A stretch of 64,000 bases of DNA. Source: Eurosta solidaginis. Lineage: Eukaryota; Arthropoda; Insecta; Diptera; Tephritidae. The DNA lies in the NCBI RefSeq assembly GCF_040869045.1, contig NC_090323.1, positions 168,972,083 through 169,036,082 on the forward strand, read 5' to 3'. The notes under the pieces are model-generated. The model was not told where the DNA came from and searched no databases. It saw nothing but the letters and a program-made list of their open reading frames with translations. Each line of letters begins with the position of its first letter. The first letter of the stretch is position 1. The translations under genes and the position numbers were made by a program. This document shows positions 41,956 to 53,478 of this stretch, piece after piece.

Positions 41956-42636
41956 AATATAAACATATTTTTGAAGAGTTCATATTGGTCCCAATTACTT
42001 TTGGTTTGCCATAAATTATTCTACACGTTCAATGACTAACTCCGAACTGATGCCAATCGGATGCTCAGCGGAACAGTTGGTACTCACACTTGCACCAACA
42101 GTACTGAAGTCAAAGCTAAAGCTGGGACTATTTCAGCAAGGTTCCATCTTATACGGCAGACAATTGACAGATGCCGAAATTGTTGAACACAATGCAACAG
42201 ATGTGAAGCTATAAAGCCTTTTATTACGCTTAACAACCCCTTGAATCCCCAGTTAAAACCTTATTGTAAACTAATGCGCACATGGTGATCCGCTAGAGCT
42301 TTTTTGTAACAAACAGTGTACGTTTTCTTCTTCTTGTAGCAGTACTTAGCGTCATCAATTAAGTGCGATCACTCAGAAATTGGCATCGATATGGAGTCCT
42401 GGGAAACTTTCAATTTTAATAAGGTTCGACCGCAGAAATATTGGTGTTAAAGGCGTAGATGCAACATTTCAGTTGGAAAAATTGTATATGCAGAACATAT
42501 ATTGCATATGTCTAGATGGATTTAGTACAAGTAGCAGTTTAAACTATTGCAGTGCCCATGCAGAAGTTGAGGCAGGCTGGAGCACGTCTTGCTGGGAAGG
42601 CTTCTGTTTTCTACAGCGAATTTCGGGTATTGCAGA
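41956..42636. other. No gene recognised
   Basis: A few open frames (for example 42380-42640) without motif. Possibly the undecayed edge of the duplicated segment that follows. Confidence 0.35.
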
Positions 42637-43556
42637 CTGAGGATCGGTATCGCCGGGCATTGATTGTCTTGAGACTTTGCCGCCTCTTTATGGATGAGAA
42701 TGCGGGATGGTCATCATGCATTTGTGGTCAATATACATTCTCATGTTGAGTCCTCTCTTTTTGGTGATCACTTATTTAAAACCAGTCGCTACCATTCTAT
42801 AAATCGTGGTAAAAATTGAGCCGACGGTGTGCATTTTATGACCTGTACAAAACGTCCATCCCCTAGCCTAATATATATAAAGATGATGTCATTTGCTGAA
42901 AAACTTTGTATATGTCGATTATATTTAGTCTATTGAACTCTTATCAAACTAAAAGTCACTGACGTAAATATTTCTATGAAACCTAATCTGTTTAAATATG
43001 AATATACTAGCCGAATCCACAATTGATTCATACAACCTGTACCACTGGTACGAAACATGTATTTAATATCACTAATTTTTCAATAGTTTTCTGATTGAAA
43101 TCTTTGTATTGGACACTGAAGACCGGAATCGCCGAGCATTGATTGGCATGAGACTTTGCCGCCTCTTTATGGTTGAGACTGCAGGCTGGTCTTGTATATG
43201 TGGACAATATATATACATGTTCTCATATTGAGTCCCCTCTGTTTGGTGATCACTAATCTAAAACCATCTGAAAATCGAGCCCACCATGTACACTTGATGA
43301 TCTGTACAAAACATCCCCTAGCGTATTATATTTAAAGATGATGTCATATGCTGAGCAAGTGTGTATATGTCTGTTGTATTTAGTCTATTGAACTCTTATC
43401 AAATTCAAAATCTTCAGACGTAAATATTTCTATGAAACTTAATCTGTTTAAATATGAATATACTAGCTCAATCCACAATTGATTCATACAACCTGTACTA
43501 CTCGTACGAAACATTTATTTAATATCACTACTTTTTCTGATTGAAATCTTTGTGAC
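42637..43556. repeat. Two-unit tandem duplication, about 480 and 440 bp
   Basis: CTGAGGATCGGTATCGCCGG (42637) and CTGAAGACCGGAATCGCCGA (43117) start two units that stay colinear through TTTGCCGCCTCTTTATGG, AAAGATGATGTCAT, AATCTGTTTAAATATGAATA and GATTGAAATCTTTGTGTT-like ends near 43108 and 43556. The second unit has small deletions. No motif identifies the source. Confidence 0.88.
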
Positions 43557-45074
43557 TATCATCTAAAAGTTCAAAAACGTTTCGGATGCCCTAATTCAAG
43601 ATTTGGAGATATGGAAAAAATATTGAAGATATGGCAAAAATATTGAAACTGAAGCGAAAATAAATTGTTCCGTACCATGTGCAGGACGTAGAACCAGTGA
43701 ACGTGCAACGAAAGCATAGTGTAATAAAAGGTAGAGAAACAAAAAAAAACTTTTTATAGTTCCAATTCACGTTATTTGTGATTCCAGCTCGCACTAACAC
43801 TCTTACTCCCATTTTCACTTGAAATTCGAACACTCTCATTTCTACAATCTTCTTTGTTTGTTTACCTTTAAATTTTTTCGAAAAAAAAAAAACTTTAAGT
43901 TGCGTGCACGTTACACGGCGCAGCATTTAACGCATTGTCGCTCGCTGCCCAGTAAAAATATCATGGGTTAGTTGATTAGTTTCAAAACTGACAAACTTGA
44001 CTATAACTTTGGCAGACTCGGTTAGTTTTGTGAGAAGGTCGGGAAAATATAATCACCTCCGTAAACAGAGCCCGCTTGCTCAATATTTGTGATGTTTTCT
44101 TTCATTTCCACTTAAAAGATTTTGGATAAAAGTTTATGTATGTATGTGTTTTTTTACACCTCTCGAAAGGTTAAAATTGACTTGAAAAGAACCTCTTTGG
44201 TTTTGCCCGCTTCACTTTCAGTCAAGATTTGCTAACAGGGTTAGTGCCGCTACACCTTTTCCAACTGTATTTTAGTAAGGGCCAAATAAATTTCAGAAAA
44301 ATAAAATGTATTTGAGAAACGGTCACATAAATTTGAGAAAAGGTAAAGGTATTTAAGAAATGGGCAAATCATAATTTCAGCTCATCAGTATTATATTTAT
44401 TATTATATTTGACTTTCTCACTTTATGAGCCCTCGACAAAAGGATAATTCATCTACATAAGTCAAATACATTAATAAAGCTTAAATTACAAATATATCAG
44501 GCATACCTCGTACATATGGATGTATGTTATGCACTTCCTCAAAAAAATATATGGATTATCAGGGAAGCACTCAGAATTTTTGCTTTGACGTTAATATGTA
44601 CAAACATACCATCTAAATATGCTTATATATATGTACACAAATATGTAATTATTCATATAGAGCTCGCCCGAGTAAAACGTATGAGACGTATTTAATGATA
44701 ATCTTTACTTATTGGCGCCAAATACAGTCAAACATTGAATTGTTGAACCAAACAAAACATAGAATATACTAGATTTTGTAATTCAAGTAAATAATTCCTG
44801 ATAGGAGAGATAGAATAATAAAAACATATTTATTTAATAATAATAGTCGAAATAAGATAAGTCTTCATTTGTAAGATGACCAGCTGATGTGGCAATTGAG
44901 ATAGGGCCTTCAGATATTGAGAACTAGCTTTAAGCCGCGTACGTTGTAACGCCCGAGATCGAATGAATGTTGCGTTATTTTTTCTGTTTTGTTTGTTGAT
45001 AATTTAGTTTATTGTTCTGTAAATTGAATTGAATTTTGTACGCATATTTGGCGAAATTTTCGTTTAAAACATTT
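43557..45074. other. No gene recognised
   Basis: AT-rich. The minus frame 43591-43926 (111 codons) has a signal-like hydrophobic patch but no family resemblance and sits over A/T runs, so I do not call it. Confidence 0.35.
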
Positions 45075-45670
45075 TATTATTGTATCTTATTGTAATGCAT
45101 GTGGGTACACAAAATTTTTGGTTTTTTCGTTCGGTGCAAAGATAAACACATTTTTTGGCGTTCCAACTCTAGAGCAAGCAACATATACATACATAGCTGG
45201 CCATTGGAAAAGAACGGACTCTCAAAATTTAATCCTGTAATAGTAATCGATTGTCCTTGTGCTTTGTTCATTGTAATTGCAAAAGCAAGGCGTAAAGGAA
45301 ACTGTAAGTGCTTAAATTGAATGAATCTGTAGGAATCATTGGGATCCCTGGTATGAGCATATCCTCACCTTTGCTTTTACCACTGATGATTGTTGCTTCG
45401 ATTATATTCGACATTAATTTCTTAACGCAAAGTCTGGTTCCATTGCACAAGTTTGGTGGTCTAAATTCCGAAGAAGCATGATTGGTGAGCCAATTTTTAA
45501 AGTTAATATATGCACAGGCATTCCAGGTGATTCAATTGGATAACTCACAATTTGATCCTCATCTGTAACTGTGTATATCGATTTGTGTTTCGTCACTTCA
45601 CCAGGAATTTGGTTTTGAATGCGATAATTGATTTAGTTAACATGATCATTTTTGGGAGCTAAGAACCCCG
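45075..45670 (-). pseudogene. Helitron helicase (PIF1-like) C-terminal part
   Basis: Minus-strand blocks in order: LAPKNDHVN, YRIQNQIPGEVTKHKSIYTV, DEDQIVSYPIESPGMPVHIL, LKIGSPIMLLRNLDHQTC, CNGTRLCVKKLMSNIIEATI, GEDMLIPGIPMIPTDS and finally NKAQGQSITITGLNFESPFF with SNGQLCMYM. NK-QGQ and the HGQLY-A-like end are superfamily I helicase motifs, and the NLD--CNGTRL block is typical of Helitron Rep/Hel proteins. There are three frames and one in-frame stop, so the gene is dead. The upstream part is interrupted at about 45670-45733 by the 3' end of element A5; part of it reappears in the duplicated junction at 46102-46165. Confidence 0.85.
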
Positions 45671-46570
45671 ACCTCCCGAGTGACTAAGCATAGCCAAAAA
45701 AAAATTTTAATTTAAAATTCTTAATTCTGAAATATGAACAAGTAAGGAAGGTTAAGTTCGGGTGTAACCGAACATTACATACTCAGTTGAGAGCTATGGT
45801 GACAACATAAGGAAAAATAACCATGTAGGAAAATGAACCGAGGATAACCCTAGAATGTGTTTGTATGACATGTGTATCAAATGAAAGGTATTAAAGATTA
45901 TTTTATGAGGGAGTGGGCCATAGTTCTATAGGTGGACGCCATTTAGGGATATCGCTATAAAGGTGGACCAGGGGTGACCCTATAATTTGTTTGTACGATA
46001 TGGGTGTCAAATGAAAGGTGTTAATGAGTCTTCTAAAAGGGAGTGGGCCTTAATTCTATAGGCGGACGCCTTTTCGAGATATCGCCATAAGGCCCACCTT
46101 TATAATTGATTTAGTTAACATGATCATTTTTGGGAGCTAAGAACCCCGACCTCCCGAGTGAATAAGTATAGCCAAAAACAAAATTTTAATTTAAAATTCT
46201 TAATTCTGAAATATGAACAAGTAAGGAAGGTTAAGTTCGGGTTTAACCGAGCATTACATACTCAGTTGAGAGCTATGGTGACAAAATAAGGGAAAATAAC
46301 CATGTAGGAAAATGAACCGAGGGAAACCCTGGAATGTGTTTGTATGACACGTGTATCAAATGAAAGGGATTAAAGATTATTTTATGAGGGAGTGGGCCAT
46401 AGTTCTATAGGTGGACGCCATTTAAGAATATCGCCATAAAGGTGGACCAGGGGTGACTCTAGAATGTGTTTGTACGATATGGGTATCAAATTAAAGGTAT
46501 TAATGAAGGTTATAAAAGGGAGTGGTGGTAGTTGTATATGTGAAGGCGTTTTCCAGATATCGACCAAAAT
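45624..46570. repeat. Direct duplication of the Helitron/A5 junction
   Basis: A 478-base segment starting ATAATTGATTTAGTTAACAT (45624) recurs at 46102. Each copy holds about 100 bases of helicase-derived flank (with GAACCCCGACCTCCCGAGTG) followed by the A5 3' terminus (ACAAGTAAGGAAGGTTAAGT) and its first repeats. The first copy breaks at AAGGCCCACCTTT where the second begins. Confidence 0.88.
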
Positions 46571-47912
46571 GTGGACCAGGGTGACCCAGAACATCATCTG
46601 TTGGATACCGCTAATTTATTTATATATGTAATACCACGAACAGCATTCCTGCTAAGATTTCAAGGGTTTTTATTTCGCCCTGCAGAACTTTTTCATTTTC
46701 TTCTACTTAATATGGTAGGGGTCACACACATTTTACAAAGTTTATTCTAAAGTTATATTTTGCGTCAATAAATCCAATTACCATGTTTCATCCCTTTTTT
46801 CGTATTTGGTATAGAATTATGGCATTTTTTCATTTTTCGTAATTTTCGATATCGAAAAAGTGGGCGTGGTCATGGTCGGATTTCGGCCATTTTTTATACC
46901 AATACAAAGTGAGTTCAGATAAGTTCGTGAACTGAGTTTAGTAAAGATATATCGATTTTTGCTGAAGTTATCGTGTTAACGGCCGAGCGGAAGGACAGAC
47001 GGTCGACTGTGTATAAAAACTGGGCGTGGATTCAACCGATTTCGCCCTTTTTCACAGAAATAAATGATCGTCCTAGCATCTACGCCTCTACCAAATTTCA
47101 CAAGGATTGGTAAATTTTTGTTCGACTTATGGCATTAAAAGTATCTTAGACAAATTAAATGAAAAAGGGCGGAGCCACGCCCATTCAAAATTTTCTTTTA
47201 TTTTTTTATTTTGCTGCACCATATCATTACTGGAGTTGAATTTTGACATAATTTACTTATATACTGTAAAGATAATAAATTTTTTGTTAAAATTTTACTT
47301 TAAAAAAATTTTTTTTAAAAAGTGGGCGTGGTCGTTCTCCGATTTTGCAAATTTTTATTTAGCATACATATAGTAATAGGAGTAACGTTCCTGCCAAATT
47401 TCATCAGGATATCTTCAACGACTGCCAAATTACAGCTTGCAAAAGTTTTAATTACCTTCTTTTAAAAGTGGGCGGTGCCAGGCCCATTGTCCAAAATTTT
47501 ACTAATTTTCTATTCTGCGTCATAAGTTCAACTCACCTACCAAGCTTCATCGCTTTATCCGTCTTTGGTAATGAATTATCGCACTTTTTCGGTTTTTCGA
47601 AATTTTCGATATCGAAGAAGTGGGCGTGGTTATAGTCCGATATCGTTCATTTTAAACAGCGATCTGAGATGAGTGCTCAGGAACCTACGTACCAAATTTC
47701 ATCAAGATACCTCAAAATTTACTCAAGTTATCGTGTTAACGGACGGACGGACGGACGGACGGACAAGGCTCAATCAAATATTTTTAGATCCTGATGATTT
47801 TGATACATGGAATATATCTATCTCGATTCATTTATACCTGTACAACCAACCGTTATCCAATCAAAGTTAATATACTCTGTTAATATGCGCTGTGCTCAAC
47901 TGAGTATAAAAA
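45733..47912 (-). mobile_element. DINE-like family A element A5, reverse
   Basis: Complement runs from the palindromic 5' end near 47912 (CTCAGTTGAGCACAGCGCAT, slightly changed) through the (GTCC)n tract at 47741-47764, the GGGCGTGG and GGGCGGAGCCACGCCC blocks, to short 129-bp repeats and the hairpin/terminus, which is present twice because of the junction duplication (45733 and 46213). Confidence 0.85.
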
Positions 47913-48149
47913 CCTTCATCTTTATCGAAAGAACCTATAGCCAAAATTTTGTGATGATTGAAGTGTGAGAAATACGTTTCCATAGGGAACACACACAGAA
48001 TTTGATTTTTATAGAAGATGTAGATAGACTGAAGCTAACAAATTTTTTTAACGGCGGTAGATTACTAAACGTCCAAAAGGAATAACAGCCAAACTCAACA
48101 ATGCAGTCAAACTCTAGGTGTTAAAATAACCTAAGCTTGTACGGCAGCC
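47913..48149. other. Flank of A5, no gene recognised
   Basis: AT-rich sequence; no frame of note. Confidence 0.35.
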
Positions 48150-48310
48150 ATAGTTCTGAAAAATCCCATTTGTATGGGATGTGCCACGCTCCCTTTTTTC
48201 CAATTCCACTTTTTCCTTGGTGGTGTTAGAGATTGACCTCATATAACTCCTTAATGAATTTCAATGTTCTGACAAGTATACCTTCAGAGTTATACAGTAC
48301 GTTAGCATTA
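48150..48310 (-). mobile_element. Family C repeat, one unit, reverse
   Basis: The complement reads CATTAAGGAGTTATATGAGG, CTAACACCACCAAGG, GGGAGCGTGGCACATCCCAT, matching the units at 12715-12995. Confidence 0.6.
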
Positions 48311-48918
48311 TGGACTAATCAGTTGCTCAGCGCAATTCAAAGCTTTATAGCTTCACAGGTTGTCCAACCCAATTGACACCCCCATCGACACGAGGCAAAG
48401 CTTCTTACAAATATGAATGTATCGTAGAGGCTCTGGCGACCTAAAGCTATACCCGGCTGTGAATCATTATTTTGGGAGCGTTTTCGTGCGAACACACCTA
48501 GTGACTGGGGATAGGGCGAAAGTTGCGATACAAAAGTATCGAAACAAAGAAAAGAAAAATTCGGCGATCACTAGCGAAAAAAAGCCATGAGTTTCCGGCC
48601 GCAAGTAAAACGAAGACGTGGAAAAATTTAGAAAAAAAGCAGCAAAAACGATAGCAAAAGCAAGAGTTTTGCCCAGTTAATCGGAAAAGTTTTATAAAAC
48701 AAAAAGATTTATTGTAAAATTATTCATTTAAGGCCGTTATACAAACGAGAAGATCTGTGATTTGCTTCAGCCTAAATTTTGGCGGCCCTGCGATTATACA
48801 AAAGGATCGTGTAACATCTATTGGCACAACATCTACAGCAAAGGCGTCAAGCACAAGATACTGCTTCAGTAACTTTATGGCTCACATCAACTGCGCATGC
48901 CCAACTATACTCAACTAA
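48311..48918. other. Possible 5' region of the downstream exon, no frame called
   Basis: Less AT-rich than the surroundings, with purine-rich stretches at 48540-48680. Frames 48782-48916 are open but I cannot tell whether they are coding. Confidence 0.35.
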
Positions 48919-49505
48919 TCGCAAAACACCCTCGCCGGCTGTGCACGTATTCAAGTAAATGCCCATTCCGACAAACCTCTTTTCTACTCGTCTATTTTGG
49001 GTAGTAATAAACATTACAACGGTTGTGTCGTGTTGGCACAAACTCAACGTATAGAATATCCAGTTGAAGTAGGTCGGCGTTTCACAGTCACACCTAGTGA
49101 GGAAAGTACTAGTGATTCCGATTCGGATTCGGACGGCACTAAACAAATTTTTGATGAGAAACCCTTGGTATCCGAAGATAAATTCCTTTCTCTACGTTTA
49201 CGACGTACACCACCACCTTTGGATAAGCGTCCAACACCACCTCCGCCTCCAGGGCCAGCAGTACACTGCAGCGTAATACAGCGAACGCCAAAGTTAGCAC
49301 CAAGTCATCCAGATCGTAAAGGTCAACACGAAGTTTTATTGCCACCAGGTTCACTTGATCACCTCGGACCAGAGCGCAACAACCACCAACAGTACCAACA
49401 CAGCGCACCCAAGACCGGGCACCACAACCAACAACAGCGTCAATTTCACCAGCAAAATCAACATCACCAGTAACCACGCCGGCAGAGGCCCACGGTACGT
49501 ACTCT
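48919..49505 (+). CDS. Possible host exon, Ser/Asp and Pro-rich protein
   Basis: From 48919 a frame is open to 49473. It encodes QRIEYPVEVGRRFTVTPSEE, an acidic SDSDSDSDG run, FDEKPLVSEDKFLSLRLRR and TPPPLDKRPTPPPPPGP, which looks like an intrinsically disordered regulatory region rather than transposon coding. After about 49340 another frame is more convincing (TTASISPAKSTSPVTTPAEA) and ends at a strong donor GGCCAT|GTAAGT at 49505/49506, in phase 0. That would need a shift, through an unseen small intron, an indel or decay. The phase matches an exon at 51250. No homologue is recognised; a low-complexity chance frame cannot be excluded. Confidence 0.4.
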
Positions 49506-51249
49506 AGCGGCCATGTAAGTACCAGCCATGTATGAACTTCAAAATAATTACCCTACAAAAAAATTTTGGTCATAAAACTTACCCACACCCATGCAAATGT
49601 GACTAGGAATATAACCTATGACTGTATAATAGCTAGTCAAATGACGTGGAATGGCGAGAGCGTTTTTGCAGGGTAGTTAAAGGAACTTCTATGTGGTACT
49701 TAGAGGGTTTTATACAGTCCGGTTGAACCATTTAACAAGGGTAGATTTTTCCCGTCAAATTTTATTATTGAATACTTGAAATTGTTAGCTTTACAACATT
49801 GATATTTTGTGACACTCGAAAGTAAGTTCTACCACAACCACATAATAATTTTGTAAGAGAGCCCCCAAATATCGAAATTTGTATCCAAACTTTATAGTCC
49901 TAAAATATGTTTTGTGAATGTGAATGAAAAAGAAAAAAATTCAACCAAATTCTTACGTTGGATGTAGTATATTTACTATACATAAGTACATTTAATTACA
50001 TATTTTTCTCACACATAGGGTTTATAACGACTATAAAAAAAAATTGGGAGACGTAAATAATTGTATAATTTAAAATATTACGAGCAAAAGTAAGAGAAAA
50101 GAAAAGAACCCCCAACAGAACAAGCTTAGTCAGACTTAAGTATTCATATTAGATTTCGTTTCGATTTCGGCCCAATAAAGTGTGATCTGTTGGATCATTT
50201 TTTTTCTCTCTCACTTATGCACTACACACACTTACCTACATTTTCATAGTGTAATTAGCTATTGGTAGTTCAACAATGTTGTAGCCCTGGTTAAGATACC
50301 TGCATTATCTTATTTTTTTTTTGTTGCTTACATACGTTAATAGAAATGAATTATAAATAAATTAAAAATAAATTGGGAATGCTGGCGTCGCCATTTATTT
50401 AGAAGGCACGTAGGGTTACTAGGTAAGGGGCCACCGAAAAATAGGTGCATCGGTGGCCATGGATTTGAGGGTGGGTATATGCACCGGGCGTCGCAACAAC
50501 ACCCGCGGCGCCCCTCTGTATATTCGGCCCTTCTATTTGTATCTTTATTTTTCAGCCGTTTTTTTTTTTGATTTTTGATTTTAGAGTAGTAACCGGTCAT
50601 GTCCGGTTCGGTAATTTTTTTTCGCGGCTATTTCTTTTTGAATTGTAAATGTTTGAATGTCTAACGGTCTGTCCGTGGCATCCGGGTCGACCGGATGTCG
50701 TTTTATTTTGAATTGGTAAGCGTTTTGAGTCGGTCTCTGCGCTTCTGTCAGGTTTTTTTGATTTTGACAGCTGAGTTTTTTTTAAGGCATGATAGGAACT
50801 TTTCTCTGATTATGGCGCAGGAACAGTAAGGTTGGCAAGGACCCGCCCCAGCCGACAATGACTAGCCACTGTGCACCACCACATCATGCCGACCGCCTTC
50901 CTTACTGCTTCCACTGTAAATGCGATTCCATAACAAATCTTAAACTTTTTGGTCTACATATATGACCAATAGTTTGGTTTAAATTTAAGTCCAAAAAATT
51001 TCCTTTTTTCATATATTAAAAATTGGATTTATTCCCTCATAGTTTAAAATATTGACCAAAAAAGTTTAAAAGCGCTGCTTTATATTGATTTCAAAGTAAA
51101 TAAGCTATTTTTTGGAAATTTATTTTTTGCGACCAACTTCACAAATTGTTATAGACAAAAATCGGTAGACGGAGGAGAATTTGAGTCGGGAGTCTCAACT
51201 TATTCTTACATAAGCCAGCTTATAGCGGTATGTGCGTCTTTGTTTGCAG
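49506..51249. other. Possible intron; includes a GC-richer stretch with no identified gene
   Basis: If the flanking exons are real this is the intron (about 1.74 kb). It contains AT-rich DNA to 50340 and a less AT-rich part at 50390-50960 with runs such as GGTCGACCGGATGTCG; the minus frame 50337-50600 has no motif. Confidence 0.35.
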
Positions 51250-51426
51250 CACGAAGTTTGGTTTTTTCTGCTACCAGCTGGAGTAGCCGCTATTCTAGCC
51301 TTTTTCGCGAGTATCATGACCTGCTTGAGCTTTTGCGTATTTCCAATCTATTTCGAGCTGTATTGGCTGGAGCAATGTAATCTGCATAACCTACTAAGAA
51401 TGTTTCATCATTCACTTCAAAATTAA
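51250..51426 (+). CDS. Possible last exon with one transmembrane segment
   Basis: After the acceptor TCTTTGTTTGCAG|CACGAAG the frame gives HEVWFFLLPAGVAAILAFF, then a hydrophobic ASIMTCLSFCVFPIYF and a short tail ending at TAA 51424-51426. It is 58 codons, phase 0, and would join the phase-0 donor at 49505. Length, hydrophobicity and a good polypyrimidine tract support a real exon encoding a membrane anchor near the C-terminus. The protein family is not recognised. No clear AATAAA follows within 150 bases. Confidence 0.4.
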   Translation, partial: HEVWFFLLPAGVAAILAFFASIMTCLSFCVFPIYFELYWLEQCNLHNLLRMFHHSLQN

Positions 51427-51654
51427 AATTTCACTTTAGCTGACGTTTCATAGGTCAAAACCAAAAACTTATTCCTGTGCTGATCTGCATGTACATAACT
51501 CTCTAATATAGCTTCAGATACCGCATGGAATTTAAAGCGACCAGCACATGCGCCTATCTTTCGCTGTCGAAAGCGTTTATTACATCTTAGACTGCAAGGA
51601 CGACCACTCGCCTGGATTACCCTGCAATGCTACCTATTTCCGTGGTAGTAAAGC

Positions 51655-51835
51655 TTATTTTTGGCGGCCGCCGTCGCATGGTGGTAGCGTGCAGCATCGA
51701 AGATCATGGATTCAAGTCCCGGGCAAAATGATATCAAAAATTTTGAAAAATTAGAAACCGCCAATTAAAAAGTAGCACCGCGTAACTAAGAAGAGAATTT
51801 TGGCCTAAATCTCCTTAAAGATAAATTAAGTATTT
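51655..51835 (+). mobile_element. tRNA-derived SINE, copy 2, diverged
   Basis: Head GGTGGTAGCGTGCAGCATCG and GATTCAAGTCCCGGGCAAAA (A- and B-box-like), then ATCAAAAATTTTGAAAAATT and a GGCCTAAATCTCCTTAAAG remnant of the 3' part. The middle of the SINE body is deleted relative to 54076-54432. Confidence 0.65.
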
Positions 51836-52137
51836 ACTCAATTATTTAGTTTTGATTATTTCCTAGCATAATTCTTTTTATCTGATTTCTACTGTAAGTC
51901 CCAATCCATACTTATACCATATCTACGTAGGTATAATGTACGTATGTACAAACAAATGCATATATACAAAATCCATCTTTATAGCGGAAATTGGAATAGA
52001 AACTCACAACGATGCTGAGAACACTGAGACCGACATAGCAAAAACAGTTCAACAAGAGATCCCATCAAAGGCAGATTGCAACGCCAATTAAATTTACATT
52101 CATCTAAGGAAATATATACTTTGACAATTGAAAAACG
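51836..52137. other. Possible 5' untranslated and promoter region of the 52138 exon
   Basis: AT-rich. I see no TATA box at a position I would commit to. It leads directly to the ATG at 52138. Confidence 0.3.
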
Positions 52138-52177
52138 ATGAAACCCCATTTATTACTCGGATTCTATGTACTTTTCG
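52138..52177 (+). CDS. Possible first coding exon with signal peptide start
   Basis: ATG followed by 12 codons reading KPHLLLGFYVLF and then a perfect donor TCG|GTAAGT at 52177/52178, phase 1. A positive residue followed by a hydrophobic core is what a signal peptide begins with. No downstream exon can be identified in the next 12 kb, which is filled with transposons. A chance ATG is possible. Confidence 0.35.
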
Positions 52178-52372
52178 GTAAGTTTGAATTAAAAAATTTG
52201 CATATTCATCGTATATTTGTTTTTATAATGTAAAAAAACGGAAAACGATTTGTAAAAAAAAAGAGTTAATAAAAAATTAGTAATTGAAAATTGTGTAATG
52301 TAAGAAAACGAAAACTATTTAAAAAGTGACAAAATAAATTAAAATACTTATCTATATCGCCTAATGGCCAAG

Positions 52373-52896
52373 CCTCAATTAAGTTGTTCATATAGATGCG
52401 TTCAAGGCAAGCTTATGCATGTCAGTAACATCGGCACAATCACGCAAGATGTTGCGTTTGTAAATATGAAGGAATGTCAGACTTAGCAATTGAAATTTAT
52501 TTCGCCTTGCACATTCGCATACAAAAATTCACAAAGCGCTGTTATAAACATTCTCACTATACAAAAAAAAAATACTTGCTAACATATTTTGTGCCCGATT
52601 TATTTGTTAAATTGCGGTTTTAACTGTGAAAACTGCTAGAACAAAACCAACGAGTGGGAAAAATAATATCACTTGAAAAGTACGAAAGCACCCGTAGCCA
52701 AAGCAAATGTCGAATTCTTCTTCTTTTGCTTTGATTGCAATAAAAATTGGAAGTTGACTATGTCTTCCTGTCAGATGCGTCAGTGTCGGTCGATCTGCCG
52801 TTCTCCATAAAAATACGTGCAATCTACTCATCATGCATAAGAATGCGTTAAACACATCTATATGAAAAATCTGCTTATGTGACGCGGTTTTAAGTC
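52373..52896. mobile_element. MITE family D, copy 1
   Basis: Ends are inverted: left TTCATATAGATGCGTTCAAG, complement of the right TTCATATAGATGTGTTTAAC, followed on both arms by GCA-KCTTATGCATG. About 520 bp, no coding capacity. A full second copy in the same orientation is at 63317-63836. Confidence 0.85.
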
Positions 52897-52971
52897 ATCG
52901 TATTGATGCATAAACGCAAAAAAGGTGTAAGTGACAGTAAGATATTTTACAATAGACGAATTTTGGTAATA

Positions 52972-53478
52972 GTCTAGTTGGGAGGTCGACTGCTAATACG
53001 CGTCCAAAAATATCGAAGGAGGTATCACACGACGCGTCTTCACATCAGTATTAATAATCCGATGGCGGAAAAAACAAATTTTAACTCTTTCAAAAGATAT
53101 TAACGAAAAACCGAAAAATGACCCGCGGGTACCTGCGTAACCGGGGGTGGAATCCATAGTATTTTTGCGCAGGACGCCGTTCTGCGTAGGCGGCCTTCGG
53201 CCGCGCTTATAAAACATTACCCTGGGTGGGTCCAATACCGGGTTGGAGACCAAAACTATATTCGCGCAAAACCCTTATGTTCACAATTTTTTTTTGTGGG
53301 TACAACAACATTACAACAACCACATGAAAATCGCCAACTTCAAGTGCAAAGATCTCCAGACAGAGATAAAATTTTTCTTTTCCGCCTTCGGAATATTGTT
53401 GTCGAGGTCAATACGCGTCTTTTGACACCTCTCTCGATATTTTTTGACGCGTACTAGCAGTCGACCCCTCAACTAGAC
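52972..53478. mobile_element. MITE family E, 507 bp with 65-bp TIRs
   Basis: Left GTCTAGTTGGGAGGTCGACT then GCTAATACGCGTC; complement of the right end GTCTAGTTGAGGGGTCGACT then GCTAGTACGCGTC, continuing through AAAAATATCGA-RGAGGT and GACGCGT. The interior has a GCGGCCTTCGGCCGCGC palindrome (53190-53206). No transposase. Confidence 0.88.

Noticed and set aside
42290..42370. Third copy of the CAG-type TIR element (TAGCAGT...CAATTAAGTGCG)
   Set aside because: Only about 30 bases resemble the left end and no opposite end is found.
43591..43926. 111-codon minus-strand frame
   Set aside because: Spans A/T homopolymers, no family resemblance; length is possible by chance in this composition.
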